Assembly (NCBI RefSeq): GCF_001424545.1
Contig: NZ_LMQL01000011.1
Span: 100,593-164,592 of the forward strand
Source of the DNA: Ramlibacter sp. Leaf400
GTDB lineage: Bacteria; Pseudomonadota; Gammaproteobacteria; Burkholderiales; Burkholderiaceae_C
Reading direction: 5' to 3'
DNA length: 64,000 nt
Under the pieces are notes generated by a model. It saw only the letters and a list, made by a program, of their open reading frames with translations. It was not told the origin of the DNA and made no database searches. Positions within the stretch are counted from its first letter, which is position 1. Each line of letters begins with the position of its first letter. Below are positions 40,236 to 49,891 of the stretch, piece after piece. A program made the translations under genes and the position numbers.

Positions 40236-40265
40236 GAAAAAAGGGCGCTCTCGGCGCCCTTTTTC
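40236..40265. terminator. Bidirectional terminator between the BI-1 gene and rlmD
   Basis: AAAGGGCGC (40240-40248) and GCGCCCTTT (40254-40262) with a 5-base loop, A-run on the left and T-run on the right. It serves both convergent genes. Confidence 0.88.
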
Positions 40266-40282
40266 ATTGGCCGTTCGCGCCT

Positions 40283-41680
40283 TCAGTCGTCGCGGTCGAA
40301 CACCGCGATGCTCTCCACGTGGGCCGTGTGCGGGAACATGTTCACCGCGCCGGCCGCGCTGCAGCGGTAGCCGGCCTGGTGCACCAGGAGGCCGGCGTCG
40401 CGCGCCAGGGTCGCCGGGTTGCAGCTCACGTAGACGATGCGCTGCGGCGCACGCCAGCCCCCGGCCAGCTCGGGCTGCTGGTGCAGGTCGGCCATCGCCT
40501 TGGCCAGCGCGAAGGCGCCTTCGCGCGGCGGGTCCACCAGCCATTTCTGAGCATCGCCGTCCTGCACCAGTTGCTGCGGCGTCATCTCGAAGAGGTTGCG
40601 GGCCGCGAAAGTCACCGGCGCCAGCGGCCGCCGGGCCGCGTTGCGCGCCAGGTTCTCGCGCGACCGCGCCACCAGCACCTCGCTGCCCTCGATGCCCAGC
40701 ACCTCGCGCGCGCGGGTGGCCAGCGGCAGGGTGAAGTTGCCCAGGCCGCAGAACCAGTCGATCACCCGGTCGTCGGAACGCACGTCCAGCAGCCGAAGCG
40801 CCGTGTCCACCAGCACGCGGTTGATGTGCGGGTTGACCTGGGTGAAATCGGTCGGCCGGAAAGGCATGGTGATGCCGAACTCCGGCAGCGCGTAGGCCAG
40901 TTCCGGCCCGCCCTCGTCCAGGAGGCGCACGGTGTCCGGCCCCTTGGGCTGCAGCCACCACTGCACGCCAGGATGCTCGAGGGCGAAAGTGCGCAGCCTG
41001 GCGAGGTCGCCCTCGCTCAGCGGCTCCAGGTGGCGCAGCACCAGCGCCGTGACCTCGTCCCCGCAGGCCAGCTCGATCTGCGGGCAGGTCTCGATCGCGT
41101 CCATGGAACCGATCAGCGCCCGCAGCGGGAGCAGCAGGTCGCTGACGTGCTGCGGCACCACGTGGCATTCGCGCATGTCGGCCACGTAGCGGCTCTTGCG
41201 CTCGTGGAAGCCGATCAGCACCGTGCCCTTCTTGCGCACGTGCCGCACCGAGAAGCGGGCGCGCCAGCGGTAGTTCCAGGCCGGGCCCTCGATCGGGCGC
41301 AGCACCCTTTCGGGCTTCACCTTGGCCAGGTGCCAGAGGTTGTCCTCCAGCACCCGCTGCTTGACCGCCACCTGCGAGGAAGCGTGCAGGTGCTGCATCT
41401 TGCAGCCGCCGCAGGCGCCCTCGTGCAGGCCGAAATGCGGGCAGCGCGGCCGCACGCGCTGCGACGATTCGCTGTGGATCTCAATGAGCTGGGCCTGCTC
41501 CCAGTTGTTCTTGCGGCGGGTCACCTTGGCGCTCACCACCTCGGTGGGCAGCGCGCCGTCGATGAACACCACCTTGCCGTCGGCGCGGCGGGCCACGCCC
41601 TGCGCCTCGATGTCCAGCGCGTCCACGCGGAGCCAGCCTTCCGGCAGCTCGGGTGCGGCGCTCTCGTTCTCTCCTGTCAT
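40283..41680 (-). CDS. rlmD: 23S rRNA (uracil-1939-C5)-methyltransferase RlmD
   Basis: A 465-residue SAM-dependent RNA m5U methyltransferase. An N-terminal TRAM domain (about residues 15-75) is followed by the iron-sulfur cluster cysteines in [17 protein letters not shown] and a catalytic domain with [16 protein letters not shown] (SAM), LVDPPREGA and the nucleophilic cysteine in [12 protein letters not shown]. Length agrees with E. coli RlmD (433). It is monocistronic, converging on the BI-1 gene. Confidence 0.95.
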   Translation of the reverse strand: MTGENESAAPELPEGWLRVDALDIEAQGVARRADGKVVFIDGALPTEVVSAKVTRRKNNWEQAQLIEIHSESSQRVRPRCPHFGLHEGACGGCKMQHLHASSQVAVKQRVLEDNLWHLAKVKPERVLRPIEGPAWNYRWRARFSVRHVRKKGTVLIGFHERKSRYVADMRECHVVPQHVSDLLLPLRALIGSMDAIETCPQIELACGDEVTALVLRHLEPLSEGDLARLRTFALEHPGVQWWLQPKGPDTVRLLDEGGPELAYALPEFGITMPFRPTDFTQVNPHINRVLVDTALRLLDVRSDDRVIDWFCGLGNFTLPLATRAREVLGIEGSEVLVARSRENLARNAARRPLAPVTFAARNLFEMTPQQLVQDGDAQKWLVDPPREGAFALAKAMADLHQQPELAGGWRAPQRIVYVSCNPATLARDAGLLVHQAGYRCSAAGAVNMFPHTAHVESIAVFDRDD

Positions 41681-41726
41681 CCCTCGATTGTCTCAGGCCA
41701 TACTGGCGGCCCGCCGAAAGGACGCC

Positions 41727-42143
41727 ATGGACATCCGCATCTGCATCGACGTGCCCGACCTGGAACGCGCCATCGCCTTCTACACGGCCGGCCTCGGCCT
41801 GCGCCCGGGCCGGCGCCTGGGCGACGACTGGGCCGAGCTGCTGGGCGGCGGCAGCACGATCGACCTGCTCGCGAACGCGTCCGGCACCGCGCCCCTGGGC
41901 GAGGCCCATCCCCAGCGCCGCGACTACCAGCGGCACTGGACGCCGGTGCACCTGGACTTCGTGGTCGACGATGTCGACGCCGCCGTGAAGCGGCTGGTGG
42001 ACCAGGGTGCGAAGCTGGAGCGCCCCGTGCAGGACCGGCGCTGGGGCCGCATGGCCAACCTGGCCGACCCCTTCGGCCACGGCCTGGACCTGCTGGAATT
42101 GCGCGGCCGCGGCTACGACGAGCTGCTGCAGCCCGCGGCCTGA
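41727..42143 (+). CDS. VOC (glyoxalase/bleomycin-resistance) family protein
   Basis: A 138-residue protein with two beta-alpha-beta-beta-beta units: ICIDVPDLERAIAFYTAGLG and VHLDFVVDDVDAAVKRLVD. The C-terminal half ends in NLADPFGHGLDLLEL, the usual VOC metal-ligand strand. The clear metal ligand at the N-terminus (usually His or Gln) is not obvious, so catalysis versus binding is open. ATG 41727 has AAAGGA upstream. It diverges from rlmD and converges on the exonuclease gene 7 bp away. Confidence 0.88.
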   Translation: MDIRICIDVPDLERAIAFYTAGLGLRPGRRLGDDWAELLGGGSTIDLLANASGTAPLGEAHPQRRDYQRHWTPVHLDFVVDDVDAAVKRLVDQGAKLERPVQDRRWGRMANLADPFGHGLDLLELRGRGYDELLQPAA

Positions 42144-42150
42144 ACGCGCT

Positions 42151-42936
42151 TCAACGCCAGGCGTCCAGGTACTCGCGCCAGTGCGGCTCGGCGCCGGCCA
42201 GTTCGGCCAGCGCGTTCTTCACCATCGCGACCTCCTGCTCGTACTCGGCCTCGGTGAGGCCGCCGCGCATCTTCTGGTAGCGGCAATACACCAGGTAGGT
42301 GTTCATCACGTCGGTCTCGCAGTAGCGGCGGATGTCCTCCAGCTTGCCGTCCTGGTAGGCCTGGAACACCTGCGAGCCGTCCATCCCCATCTTGCCGGGG
42401 AAGCCGCACAGCTTGGCCATGGCATCCAGCGGCGCACTGGCGCGCGGCTGGTACATCGCCAGCAGGTCCATCAGGTCCAGGTGCCGCATGTGGTAGCGGC
42501 TGATGTAGTTGTTCCACTTGAACTCGCGGTCGTCGTCGCCGAGGTCCCAGTACTTGTCGGCCACCACGCCGTGCCGCAGCCCGCGGTAGTGCAGCACCGG
42601 CAGGTCGAAGCCACCGCCGTTCCAGCTGACCAGCTGCGGCACGTGCTTGTCGATGCTGTTGAAGAAGTTCTGCACCACCTTGCCTTCGCTCGCGCCGTCG
42701 CGGTCGACGAACGAGTGCACGCGCAGCCCTTCGGCGTTGCGGAACACGCAGCTGATGACCAGCACGCGCTGCAGGTGGAGCGGCATGAAGTCGCTCTGGC
42801 CCCGGACTTTCCGCTCCTCGACCCAGGCCTCGTAGACCTGCTGGTCGCTGCTCTCGGCGGGCGAATCGCGCAGCAGCCGCAGGCCCGAAACGTCGGGGAT
42901 GGATTCGATGTCGAAGACTAGGACAGGCCAACTCAT
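42151..42936 (-). CDS. Predicted 3'-5' exonuclease related to PolB exonuclease domain
   Basis: A 261-residue DnaQ-like nuclease (family DNA_pol_B_exo2). Motif Exo I is VLVFDIESIPDV (Asp and Glu near residues 8-10), Exo II is LVSWNGGGFDLPVL near residue 105, and Exo III is RRYCETDVMNTYLVYCRYQ near residue 210. There is no polymerase domain. The start may be ATG 42936 (MSWPVLVF) or ATG 42963, nine codons earlier; both ATGs lie in the arms of a perfect 16-bp inverted repeat. rpoS lies 90 bp upstream on the same strand. Confidence 0.9.
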   Translation of the reverse strand: MSWPVLVFDIESIPDVSGLRLLRDSPAESSDQQVYEAWVEERKVRGQSDFMPLHLQRVLVISCVFRNAEGLRVHSFVDRDGASEGKVVQNFFNSIDKHVPQLVSWNGGGFDLPVLHYRGLRHGVVADKYWDLGDDDREFKWNNYISRYHMRHLDLMDLLAMYQPRASAPLDAMAKLCGFPGKMGMDGSQVFQAYQDGKLEDIRRYCETDVMNTYLVYCRYQKMRGGLTEAEYEQEVAMVKNALAELAGAEPHWREYLDAWR

Positions 42937-42967
42937 GAAGGGCACTTTAGCAGTGCCCTTCATGAGT
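42931..42967. repeat. Perfect 16-bp inverted repeat over the exonuclease start
   Basis: ACTCATGAAGGGCACT (42931-42946), loop TTAGC, AGTGCCCTTCATGAGT (42952-42967). All 16 positions pair, and each arm contains an ATG of the exonuclease frame. As RNA it would bury the start codon in a stem; as DNA it could be an operator. There is no U-run. Confidence 0.8.
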
Positions 42968-43025
42968 CGGCCCGCTGCGGCTTCAGGAGCCCCCACCCCG
43001 CCCGCCCCGGAGGGGGAGGGTTCGC

Positions 43026-44030
43026 TCAGAACAGCGCTTCCCGGTTGATGCCGCTGCGCGTCATCTGGCGCTTGAGCTTGAGCAGCGCCTCGTTCTGGAT
43101 CTGGCGCACCCGCTCGCGCGTGAGGCCCAGGCGCTCGCTCAGGACTTCCAGCGTCTCGGGCTCGCGGTCCTTCAGGCCGAAGCGGCCTTCCAGCACTTCC
43201 TTCTCGCGCTGCGACAGCGTGTCGATCCAGGTGGCCAGGAGGCGTTCGACCTCGTGGTTCTGGGTGACGCCGGTGGGATCGGCCGCCAGTTCGTCGGCCA
43301 GCGAGTCGCCCAGCGTGTGCTCGTCGTCCGAGCGGTCCAGCGCCGCGTCCAGCGAGCGCGGCGCCTCGGCCATGGCCAGCAGGTCGGCCACGTCCTGCAC
43401 GTTGCGCCCGAGCAGCGCGGCCACGTCCTCCACCCGCACGCCGTCGCCGCCGATGCCCACGCGCGCGGCCTGGAAGGCGGGATCGTTCTCCAGCGTGCGG
43501 CGCGCCCGCAGCACCTGCTGCAGCTCTCGCACCACGTGCACGGGCAGGCGGATCACGCGGCCCTGGTTCATCACCGCGCGCTCGACGGACTGCCGGATCC
43601 ACCAGGTCGCATAGGTGGAAAAGCGGAAGCCCCGCTCCGGCTCGAACTTGTCGATGGCGTGCATCAGGCCGAGGTTGCCCTCCTCGATCAGGTCGGACAG
43701 CGGCACGCCGCGGCCGAGATAGCCCTTGGCGATGCTGACCACGAGCCGCAGGTTGTGCTCGATCATGGACTGGCGGGCCTGGAAGTCGCCGGCGCGCGCG
43801 CGGGTGGCGGCGGCGAACTCCTCCTCGGCGGTGAACAGCTCGGTGCGCCGCACGTCGCGCAGGTAGAGCGTGAGCGTGTCGCTGGACTCGCCGGCGACGT
43901 CGGTCCTGAGCTCGCGGCCATTGGGGACCACCGCTTCCGGCTCCGCCGGCGCCTCGGCAGGATCGGGGGGCACGCCTTGTCCCATCGCGCCCGGATCAGG
44001 TGTCGTGCCCTTTCCGTTGCGCTTGGCCAT
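43026..44030 (-). CDS. rpoS: RNA polymerase sigma factor RpoS
   Basis: A 334-residue sigma-70 family factor of the stationary-phase class. Region 1.2 is [21 protein letters not shown]; region 2 has [17 protein letters not shown] and [18 protein letters not shown] (region 2.4); region 4.2 is [20 protein letters not shown]. The acidic, proline-rich N-terminus (residues 1-45) is longer than in E. coli. The assignment to RpoS rather than RpoH rests on region 1.2 and on the nlpD-pcm-surE neighbourhood. It starts 2 bp after the nlpD stop. Confidence 0.96.
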   Translation of the reverse strand: MAKRNGKGTTPDPGAMGQGVPPDPAEAPAEPEAVVPNGRELRTDVAGESSDTLTLYLRDVRRTELFTAEEEFAAATRARAGDFQARQSMIEHNLRLVVSIAKGYLGRGVPLSDLIEEGNLGLMHAIDKFEPERGFRFSTYATWWIRQSVERAVMNQGRVIRLPVHVVRELQQVLRARRTLENDPAFQAARVGIGGDGVRVEDVAALLGRNVQDVADLLAMAEAPRSLDAALDRSDDEHTLGDSLADELAADPTGVTQNHEVERLLATWIDTLSQREKEVLEGRFGLKDREPETLEVLSERLGLTRERVRQIQNEALLKLKRQMTRSGINREALF

Positions 44031-44032
44031 GG

Positions 44033-44986
44033 CTACCTCGGCGCCAGCAGGCGGGCGGGATCGACAGGCTTGCCCTGCCGGCGGATCTCGAAATGCAGCT
44101 TCACCCTGTCAGTGTCGCTGGAACCCATCTCGGCGATCTTCTGTCCCTTGCGAACCGACTGGTCTTCCTTGACCAGCAGCGCCTGGTTGTGGGCGTACGC
44201 CGTGAGGTAGGTGTTGTTGTGCTTGAGGATGATGAGGTTGCCGTAGCCGCGCAGGCCGGCGCCGGCGTAGACCACGCGGCCATCGGCCGCGGCCAGCACC
44301 GGGTCGCCCGCCTTGCCGCTGATGTCCAGGCCCTTGTTGCGCACCTCGTCGAAGGTGCCCACGACCGCCGTGTTGCCGGGCGCGGGCCAGGCCCACGCGA
44401 TCTCGTCGCCGGCCGGGATGGGCGGCTGCGACGCATCGGGCCCCGGTGCGGCGGCCGTCACGGTGGCGCGCGGCGCGCTGGCCGAGGCCGTGGGCGACGA
44501 AGCCGCTGCGAGCGGCGCGGAGGCGGCCGACACCGGCGTGGACGCCGCGCCGGCCGGCGCCGACGCCGCACTGGCCGGCTGGGCCGCCACGGGCGCGGCC
44601 GCGACGGTGGACGATGCCACCGGCCGCACGATCGCCGACTCGGGCGGCGGCGTCACGCGGATCACCTGCCCCACCTCGAGCACGTTGGGGTTGTCCATGC
44701 CGTTCCAGCGCGCGATGTCGCGCCAGTTCTGGCCGCTGTCCAGGCCGATGCGGATCAGCGTGTCGCCGGGACGCACCGTGTAGTAGCCCGGCTTGCCCGC
44801 GTTCTCGGCACCTGGCAGGGGGCGCAGGGCGGGATCGGGGGCGACCACCGCGGAGACGGGCGGCTGCCCGCTGCTGCGATCCACCACCGGCGCAGGCGAA
44901 CGCGCGCGCGACGCGCAGCCGGCGAGCACCAACGCCGCCAACACCAGCGCCACACCTTTGCCCGCGTGCCAGGCCATGCCCTTCAT
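44033..44986 (-). CDS. nlpD: NlpD-like lipoprotein (LysM + degenerate M23)
   Basis: A 317-residue envelope lipoprotein with lipobox VLAGC. LysM begins at [18 protein letters not shown], an alanine/serine-rich linker follows, and the M23/LytM domain covers about residues 210-317. Catalytic metal ligands are lost: the usual HxxxD reads GLDIS and the usual HLHFEIR reads KLHFEIR. This is typical of NlpD/EnvC activators of amidases, which open the cell wall during division. It lies between pcm and rpoS on one strand, as in many proteobacteria. Confidence 0.93.
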   Translation of the reverse strand: MKGMAWHAGKGVALVLAALVLAGCASRARSPAPVVDRSSGQPPVSAVVAPDPALRPLPGAENAGKPGYYTVRPGDTLIRIGLDSGQNWRDIARWNGMDNPNVLEVGQVIRVTPPPESAIVRPVASSTVAAAPVAAQPASAASAPAGAASTPVSAASAPLAAASSPTASASAPRATVTAAAPGPDASQPPIPAGDEIAWAWPAPGNTAVVGTFDEVRNKGLDISGKAGDPVLAAADGRVVYAGAGLRGYGNLIILKHNNTYLTAYAHNQALLVKEDQSVRKGQKIAEMGSSDTDRVKLHFEIRRQGKPVDPARLLAPR

Positions 44987-44999
44987 CGTTCCAGTTCCT

Positions 45000-45776
45000 T
45001 CAAGCGATGCCGGATTTTAGGGGGACGAAGTGAACCGTCTCAAGAATGCTTCGCCGCACTTCGGTGGCCGTCTTCTCCAGCAGCATCAGCGACTGCCTTC
45101 CGCCCGGCACGACAGTGGGCGCGATGATTCGCCCGCCGACGGCGAGCTGATCGACCCAGGCGCGAGGGACCGCTTCGCCTCCAGCGGCCGCGATGATGCC
45201 GGCGTAGGGCGCGCCCTTGGCGAAACCTTCCATGCCGTCGCCGAACAGCAGGTGCACGTTGGCCAGCCGCAGGGGCCTGAGGTTCTCGCGCGCCCTGTCG
45301 TGCAGGCCGCGCAGGCGCTCGATGCTGTACACCTCGGTGGCCACCTGCGCGAGCACGGCGGCCTGGTAGCCGCAGCCGGTGCCGATCTCCAGCACACGAC
45401 CCAGGCGCGCGCCCCCGGGCGTCGTCCCCAGCAGCAGCTCGACCATCCGCGCCACCACGCTGGGCTTGGAGATGGTCTGGCCCAGGCCGATCGGCAGGCT
45501 GGTGTCCTCGTAGGCCTGGTTGACCAGGGCGCTGTCGACGAAGCGGTGCCGCTCCACGCGGCCCAGCGCGCCCAGCACGCGCGGATCGGCCACGCCCTGC
45601 CCCGCCAGCCGCGTCACCATGCGCGTGCGCACCGCTTCGGAATCCAGGCCCACGCCCTGCGGGCGCAGCGGCGTCACCGACGACACGCCCGTGCGCGCCG
45701 AGACGGCCCGTTGCGGCTGCTGCGGCTTCGCCTGCGAGGGACCGAGTTGCGCGGGAAATCCAGGGCGGCGGGTCAT
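45000..45776 (-). CDS. pcm: Protein-L-isoaspartate O-methyltransferase
   Basis: A 258-residue SAM methyltransferase that repairs isoaspartyl residues in ageing proteins. The SAM motif is [16 protein letters not shown], preceded by the family hallmark [11 protein letters not shown] and [19 protein letters not shown]. About 45 residues of low-complexity N-terminal extension precede the conserved part, so a later start is possible. Its ATG overlaps the surE stop (ATGA), and it continues into nlpD and rpoS. Confidence 0.95.
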   Translation of the reverse strand: MTRRPGFPAQLGPSQAKPQQPQRAVSARTGVSSVTPLRPQGVGLDSEAVRTRMVTRLAGQGVADPRVLGALGRVERHRFVDSALVNQAYEDTSLPIGLGQTISKPSVVARMVELLLGTTPGGARLGRVLEIGTGCGYQAAVLAQVATEVYSIERLRGLHDRARENLRPLRLANVHLLFGDGMEGFAKGAPYAGIIAAAGGEAVPRAWVDQLAVGGRIIAPTVVPGGRQSLMLLEKTATEVRRSILETVHFVPLKSGIA

Positions 45777-46537
45777 CGCCCACCCGCGAAGCGGCCCACG
45801 CGCGCGGACCAGTCGGCCAGGCCGGCGTGGTCGGTGAGGTCCACCTTCAGCGGCGTGACCGACACGCGCCCCTGCGCGGTGGCATGGAAGTCGGTGCCGT
45901 CGGCACCATCCTTGGGCAGGCCGGCGCCACCGATCCAGTACATGGTCTGGCCGTGCGGGCTGGGCTGCGGGATCACCTTCTCGGCCGCGTGCCGCCGGCC
46001 GAGCCGGCAGACCTCGAAGGGGCCGAGCTCGCCTTGCGCGCGGTTGGGGATGTTCACGTTGAGCAGGAAGGGACGCTCCGCATCCAGCCCCTGCTCCAGC
46101 ACGCTCTGCACCAGTTCGCGCGCCTTGCGCGCGGCCGCGTCCAGGTGGCCCCAGCCCTTCTCGACCTGCGAGAACGCGATGGCGGGGATGCCGAACAGGT
46201 AGCCCTCCATCGCCGCGCCCACCGTGCCCGAGTAGATGGTGTCGTCGCCCATGTTGGCGCCGTTGTTGATGCCGCTGACCACCAGGTCGGGCCGCCAGTC
46301 GAGCAGGCCGGTGAGCGCGATGTGCACGCAGTCGGCCGGCGTGCCGTTCACGTAGCGGAAGCCGTTGGCGCCTTCCTGCACGTACAGCGGCGAATGCAGC
46401 GTGAGCGCGTTGGACTTGGCGCTGTTGTTGTGCTCCGGGGCGACCACCTCGACATCGGCGAGGTCGCGGATCGCTTCGTGCAGGGCCACCAGGCCGGGGG
46501 CCTGGTAGCCGTCGTCGTTGGACAGGAGGATCTTCAT
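45773..46537 (-). CDS. surE: 5'/3'-nucleotidase SurE
   Basis: A 254-residue survival protein that removes phosphate from nucleoside monophosphates. [15 protein letters not shown] carries the metal-binding Asp8-Asp9 pair, with [14 protein letters not shown] and [20 protein letters not shown] completing the active site. It is the first gene of surE-pcm-nlpD-rpoS, a classic stationary-phase cluster, and overlaps pcm by 4 bp. Confidence 0.97.
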   Translation of the reverse strand: MKILLSNDDGYQAPGLVALHEAIRDLADVEVVAPEHNNSAKSNALTLHSPLYVQEGANGFRYVNGTPADCVHIALTGLLDWRPDLVVSGINNGANMGDDTIYSGTVGAAMEGYLFGIPAIAFSQVEKGWGHLDAAARKARELVQSVLEQGLDAERPFLLNVNIPNRAQGELGPFEVCRLGRRHAAEKVIPQPSPHGQTMYWIGGAGLPKDGADGTDFHATAQGRVSVTPLKVDLTDHAGLADWSARVGRFAGGR

Positions 46538-46640
46538 GCGGGGCAGCCTGCGGCCATTGTAGGGGTGGGGTCGCCGCTGGGACTGCCCGGCGCGGGCGCG
46601 GTGCCTATGATGGTCCGCTTTGCGCAACAAGGAGACCGGC

Positions 46641-47615
46641 ATGCACGCCTGGCTATGCGAGAACCCCGTCGGCGTCGACGCGCTGCAGTGGAAGGAGTTG
46701 CCCACGCCCAGGCCCCAGGCCGGCCAGGTGCTGGTGCGCATCGAGGCGGCGAGCCTGAACTTCCCCGACCTGCTGATCGTGCAGAACAAGTACCAGATCA
46801 AGCCGCCGCTGCCCTTCGTGCCGGGGTCGGAGTACGCGGGCCTGATCGAGGCGGTGGGCGAAGGTGTCACGCAGCTGAAGGTGGGCCAGCGCGTCGCCTG
46901 CCTCTCGGGCACCGGCGGCTTCGCCACCCACACGCTAGCCCCGGCGGCGCTGTGCATGCCGCTGCCGCCCGGCTTTCCCGCGGTGGACGCGGCCGCCTTC
47001 ATCATGATCTACGCGACCTCGCACCATGCGCTGGTGGACCGCGCGCAGCTCAAGCCCGGCGAGACGGTGCTGGTGCTGGGCGCGGCCGGCGGCGTGGGCA
47101 CGGCCGCGATCCAGATCGCCAAGGCCAAGGGTGCACGGGTCATCGCCGCGGCGTCCAGCGACGAGAAGTGCGAGCTGTGCAAGTCCATCGGCGCCGACGC
47201 CACCATCAACTACAGCCAGGGCAGCCTGCGCGACGCGATCAAGGCCGCCACCGACGGCAAGGGCCCCGACGTGGTCTACGACCCGGTGGGCGGCGAGTAC
47301 GCCGAGCCGGCCTTCCGCTCCATCGCCTGGCGCGGCCGCTACCTGGTGGTGGGCTTCGCCTCCGGGCCCATCCCCTCGCTGCCGCTCAACCTGCCGCTGC
47401 TCAAGGGCGCGTCGCTGGTCGGCGTGTTCTGGGGCGACTTTGCCCGCCGCGAGCCCAAGGCCAACGCCGACATGATGGGCGAGCTGGCCCAGTGGTACGC
47501 CGAAGGCAAGGTCAAGCCGGTGATCGACCGCACCATGCCGATGGCGCAGCTCAAGGAAGCCTACGCGCACATGGGTTCGCGCGGCGTGAAGGGCAAGCTG
47601 GTGATGGTGAACTGA
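46641..47615 (+). CDS. NADPH:quinone oxidoreductase family protein (MDR)
   Basis: A 324-residue medium-chain reductase without catalytic zinc. It has [18 protein letters not shown], the nucleotide-binding [20 protein letters not shown] near residue 150, and a C-terminal [20 protein letters not shown]. It may reduce quinones or activated alkenes; the substrate is unknown. ATG 46641 is chosen because AAGGAG precedes it, against a TTG at 46620. It diverges from surE and ends in a strong terminator. Confidence 0.9.
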   Translation: MHAWLCENPVGVDALQWKELPTPRPQAGQVLVRIEAASLNFPDLLIVQNKYQIKPPLPFVPGSEYAGLIEAVGEGVTQLKVGQRVACLSGTGGFATHTLAPAALCMPLPPGFPAVDAAAFIMIYATSHHALVDRAQLKPGETVLVLGAAGGVGTAAIQIAKAKGARVIAAASSDEKCELCKSIGADATINYSQGSLRDAIKAATDGKGPDVVYDPVGGEYAEPAFRSIAWRGRYLVVGFASGPIPSLPLNLPLLKGASLVGVFWGDFARREPKANADMMGELAQWYAEGKVKPVIDRTMPMAQLKEAYAHMGSRGVKGKLVMVN

Positions 47616-47632
47616 GGACGGGCGCGCCAAAG

Positions 47633-47665
47633 AAAAAAGCCGGCAGCGTGGGCTGCCGGCTTTTC
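47633..47665 (+). terminator. Terminator of the quinone oxidoreductase gene
   Basis: AAGCCGGCAG (47637-47646) and CTGCCGGCTT (47653-47662) form a 10-bp stem flanked by an A-run and a T-run, 18 bp after the stop. It also lies just downstream of tRNA-His on the other strand and may end that transcript. Confidence 0.9.
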
Positions 47666-47677
47666 TTCATGGGTGTC

Positions 47678-47754
47678 TGGGGTGGCTGATGGGACTCGAA
47701 CCCACGACGACCAGAATCACAATCTGGGACTCTACCAACTGAGCTACAGCCACC
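47678..47754 (-). tRNA. tRNA-His(GTG)
   Basis: A 77-nt tRNA including an encoded CCA. The acceptor stem GGTGGCT pairs with AGCCACC, with the extra 5' G (position -1) opposite C73 that marks tRNA-His. The anticodon loop TTGTGAT gives GTG (complement at 47718-47720), and the T-loop is GGTTCGAGTCC. It lies downstream of ppiD with its own TATAAT 13 bp upstream. Confidence 0.97.
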
Positions 47755-47767
47755 GTCGAAGGCCGAG

Positions 47768-47773
47768 ATTATA
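47768..47773 (-). promoter_or_regulatory. -10 element of tRNA-His
   Basis: A perfect TATAAT on the minus strand, 13 bp before the tRNA 5' end, following a GCCCGC-ACC-GCGGGC inverted repeat. The -35 is weak. Confidence 0.5.
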
Positions 47774-47796
47774 GCCCGCGGTGCGGGCCTTCCGGT

Positions 47797-49725
47797 TCAG
47801 CGCTGCGCGGTGGCTCCGGTCTCCGGCGCGGGCCGGGGCACCAAGATCTGTGCCTTGAAGCGTTCGCGCAGCAGGTTGTAGTAGGCCAGCCCTTCGGCCG
47901 ACGTCCACAGGCGGGTGTACTGCGCCACTTCCTGCTGGGCGACCGGCGCGGCGGGCGCCTCGCGCGGGAGCGACTTGTTCACCTTCACCACCGCGTAGCC
48001 TTGCGGCCCCAGGTCGACGCCGGTCAGCTGCGGCAGCGCGGCCGGGTCGGCGCGCAGGGCGGCCTCCACCACTTCCGGCGGCAACTGCGATTGCTCGGAG
48101 CGCGAGACCACGGTGGGCGCGGACAGGTTGGCGCCGGCCGGGGCGGCCTTCCAGGCGGCAAGCTTTTCCTGGCCTTCCTTCTTGGCCATCTCGGCGGAAC
48201 GGGTGGCGACCAGGCGCTGGCGCACCTCGTCCTGCACTTCCGCCAGCGGACGCGTGCGCGCCGGGCTGTACTGCGTGATGCGGGCCGAGGCGAGCTGGCC
48301 CGGGGCGATCTCCACCGCCTCGGTGTTGCGCTTCTTCTCCACGCTGTCGGGCGAGAAGACGGCGCCCAGGAACTTGGGATTGACCAGCGGGCCGCTGGCG
48401 CCCGGCGCCGGCGTGCGCGCCACGTTGGCGGCGCTGCGCACCTCCAGCTTGAAGCGCTCGGCCACGGACTTGAAGCCGTCGGACGCTTCGTAGACCGCGT
48501 TACTGAAAGCGTCGGCCGACTCGGCGAACTTGCGCTGGGCCTGCTCCTTGCGCAGCTGCGTCTCCAGCTCGGGCCGCATCTGCTCGAAGGTGCGCTGCTG
48601 CGGTGCGCGCACGTCGGTCACCGTCACCACGTGCCAGCCGAACTCGGTCTCGGCCAGGCCCAGCTCGCCCTTCTTCAGGCCGAACACCACGTCTTCCAGC
48701 GCCTTGCTGGCGTAGCCGCCGCGCGCCGACCAGTCCAGGTCGCCGCCGTTGGCCGCCGACACCGTGTCGGCGGAGTTCTTCTTGGCCAGCTCGGCGAAGG
48801 CCTGCGGCGACTTGCGCGCGGCTTCCAGCAGCTCCTGCGCGCGGGCCTTGGCCTTCTCGCGTTCGGCGGCCGGCGCGCCCTTGGGCACCTGCACCAGGAT
48901 GTGGCTGGTGCGGCGCTCCTCCTGGCCGGCCATGCGCGCGGCGTTCTGCTCGTAGTAGGTCTTGAGGTCCTGCTCGTTGACCGCGATGCTCTTTTGCACC
49001 GAGGCCAGGTCCAGCACCAGATACTCGATGGCGGCCTGCTCGGGCGCCTGGAACAGCTGCGGGTTCTCCTTGTAGAAGGCCTCGATCTCCGCCGGCGTGG
49101 GGTTCACCTTGGACTGGTAGGCGGAAGCGTCGAAGCGGCCCACCTGCACCTCGCGGCGCTCGAAGAAGGCGCCCAGCGACACGGAAGCCTGCGCCGGCGT
49201 GGCCAGGCCGGTGCCCGTCACCCCGCCCAGCACCTGGCGCTGCGCGATCTCCTCGCGCACCTGCTCCTCGAACATCTGCGGCGTGAGGCCCTGGCGGCCG
49301 AGCATCTGCTTGTAGGCGTCCATGTCCAGGCGGCCGTCGGGGCCGCGCAGCGAGGCGATCACCTCGTTGCCCTGCAGCTCGCGCGCGAGCCGCTGGTCGC
49401 TGGCGGTCAGCCGGCCCTTGGCCGCGGCGGCGACCAGCACGCGGTCGCGCACCATCTGCTCCAGCGTGGCGAAGCGGGCCTGCGGCGAATCGGCCAGCTT
49501 GGCGTCGAGGGTGGGCATCTGCTCGCGCAGGCGGTCGATGCGGTTCTTGTGCTCGTTGTCCCAGTCGGACTGCGTGATGGCGCGGCCGTCGACCTTGGCG
49601 ACAGTGGCGCCGCGCTCCTGGTAGCGGTTGTAGCCTTCCAGGCCGAACAGCACGAACGAAGGCACGATCAGGATGAACAGCAGCACCTGCATGATCCTGT
49701 TGTGCTTGCGGACGAAATCAAACAT
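47797..49725 (-). CDS. ppiD: Periplasmic folding chaperone PpiD (SurA-N/rotamase)
   Basis: A 642-residue membrane-anchored chaperone at the Sec translocon. One N-terminal helix (IMQVLLFILIVPSFVLFGLEG, residues 12-32) is followed by a SurA-N-like domain, a parvulin PPIase domain with RTSHILVQVPKGA and FAELAKKNSADTVSAANGGDL (about residues 265-365), and a C-terminal chaperone part. E. coli PpiD is 623 residues. It lies between tRNA-Val and tRNA-His on the same strand. Confidence 0.92.
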   Translation of the reverse strand: MFDFVRKHNRIMQVLLFILIVPSFVLFGLEGYNRYQERGATVAKVDGRAITQSDWDNEHKNRIDRLREQMPTLDAKLADSPQARFATLEQMVRDRVLVAAAAKGRLTASDQRLARELQGNEVIASLRGPDGRLDMDAYKQMLGRQGLTPQMFEEQVREEIAQRQVLGGVTGTGLATPAQASVSLGAFFERREVQVGRFDASAYQSKVNPTPAEIEAFYKENPQLFQAPEQAAIEYLVLDLASVQKSIAVNEQDLKTYYEQNAARMAGQEERRTSHILVQVPKGAPAAEREKAKARAQELLEAARKSPQAFAELAKKNSADTVSAANGGDLDWSARGGYASKALEDVVFGLKKGELGLAETEFGWHVVTVTDVRAPQQRTFEQMRPELETQLRKEQAQRKFAESADAFSNAVYEASDGFKSVAERFKLEVRSAANVARTPAPGASGPLVNPKFLGAVFSPDSVEKKRNTEAVEIAPGQLASARITQYSPARTRPLAEVQDEVRQRLVATRSAEMAKKEGQEKLAAWKAAPAGANLSAPTVVSRSEQSQLPPEVVEAALRADPAALPQLTGVDLGPQGYAVVKVNKSLPREAPAAPVAQQEVAQYTRLWTSAEGLAYYNLLRERFKAQILVPRPAPETGATAQR

Positions 49726-49756
49726 CAGCGACTCTCAATCAATGAACGCGAGGCCC

Positions 49757-49790
49757 GGAAAAAACGAAAGGCGAACATTCCGTTCGCCTT
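49757..49790 (-). terminator. Terminator after hupB-tRNA-Val
   Basis: AAGGCGAAC and GTTCGCCTT pair around ATTCC (49768-49790). On the minus strand the stem is followed by TCGTTTTTT, 10 bp after the tRNA end and before ppiD. Confidence 0.85.
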
Positions 49791-49799
49791 CGCTGGGGT

Positions 49800-49875
49800 T
49801 GGTGGGTGCTGACGGGATCGAACCGCCGACCTACGCCTTGTAAGGGCGCCGCTCTACCAGCTGAGCTAAGCACCC
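49800..49875 (-). tRNA. tRNA-Val(TAC)
   Basis: A 76-nt tRNA with encoded CCA. The acceptor GGGTGCT pairs with AGCACCC, the anticodon loop CTTACAA gives TAC (complement at 49840-49842), and the T-arm is GGCGGTTCGATCCCGTC. It lies 16 bp after hupB and has no separate promoter in that gap, so it is probably processed from the hupB transcript. Confidence 0.97.
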
Positions 49876-49891
49876 CACCGGCAGCCAGTCA

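Noticed and set aside
38891-40267. A minus-strand frame with the peptide WIPACAGMT repeated twice
   Set aside because: The peptide is the known translation artefact of the dispersed GTCATCCCCGCGCAGGCGGGGATCC repeat. The frame also runs antisense to the BI-1 gene.
44033-44986. Active M23 endopeptidase
   Set aside because: Both metal-ligand motifs are degenerate (GLDIS and KLHFEIR), so it was called an NlpD-type activator and not an enzyme.
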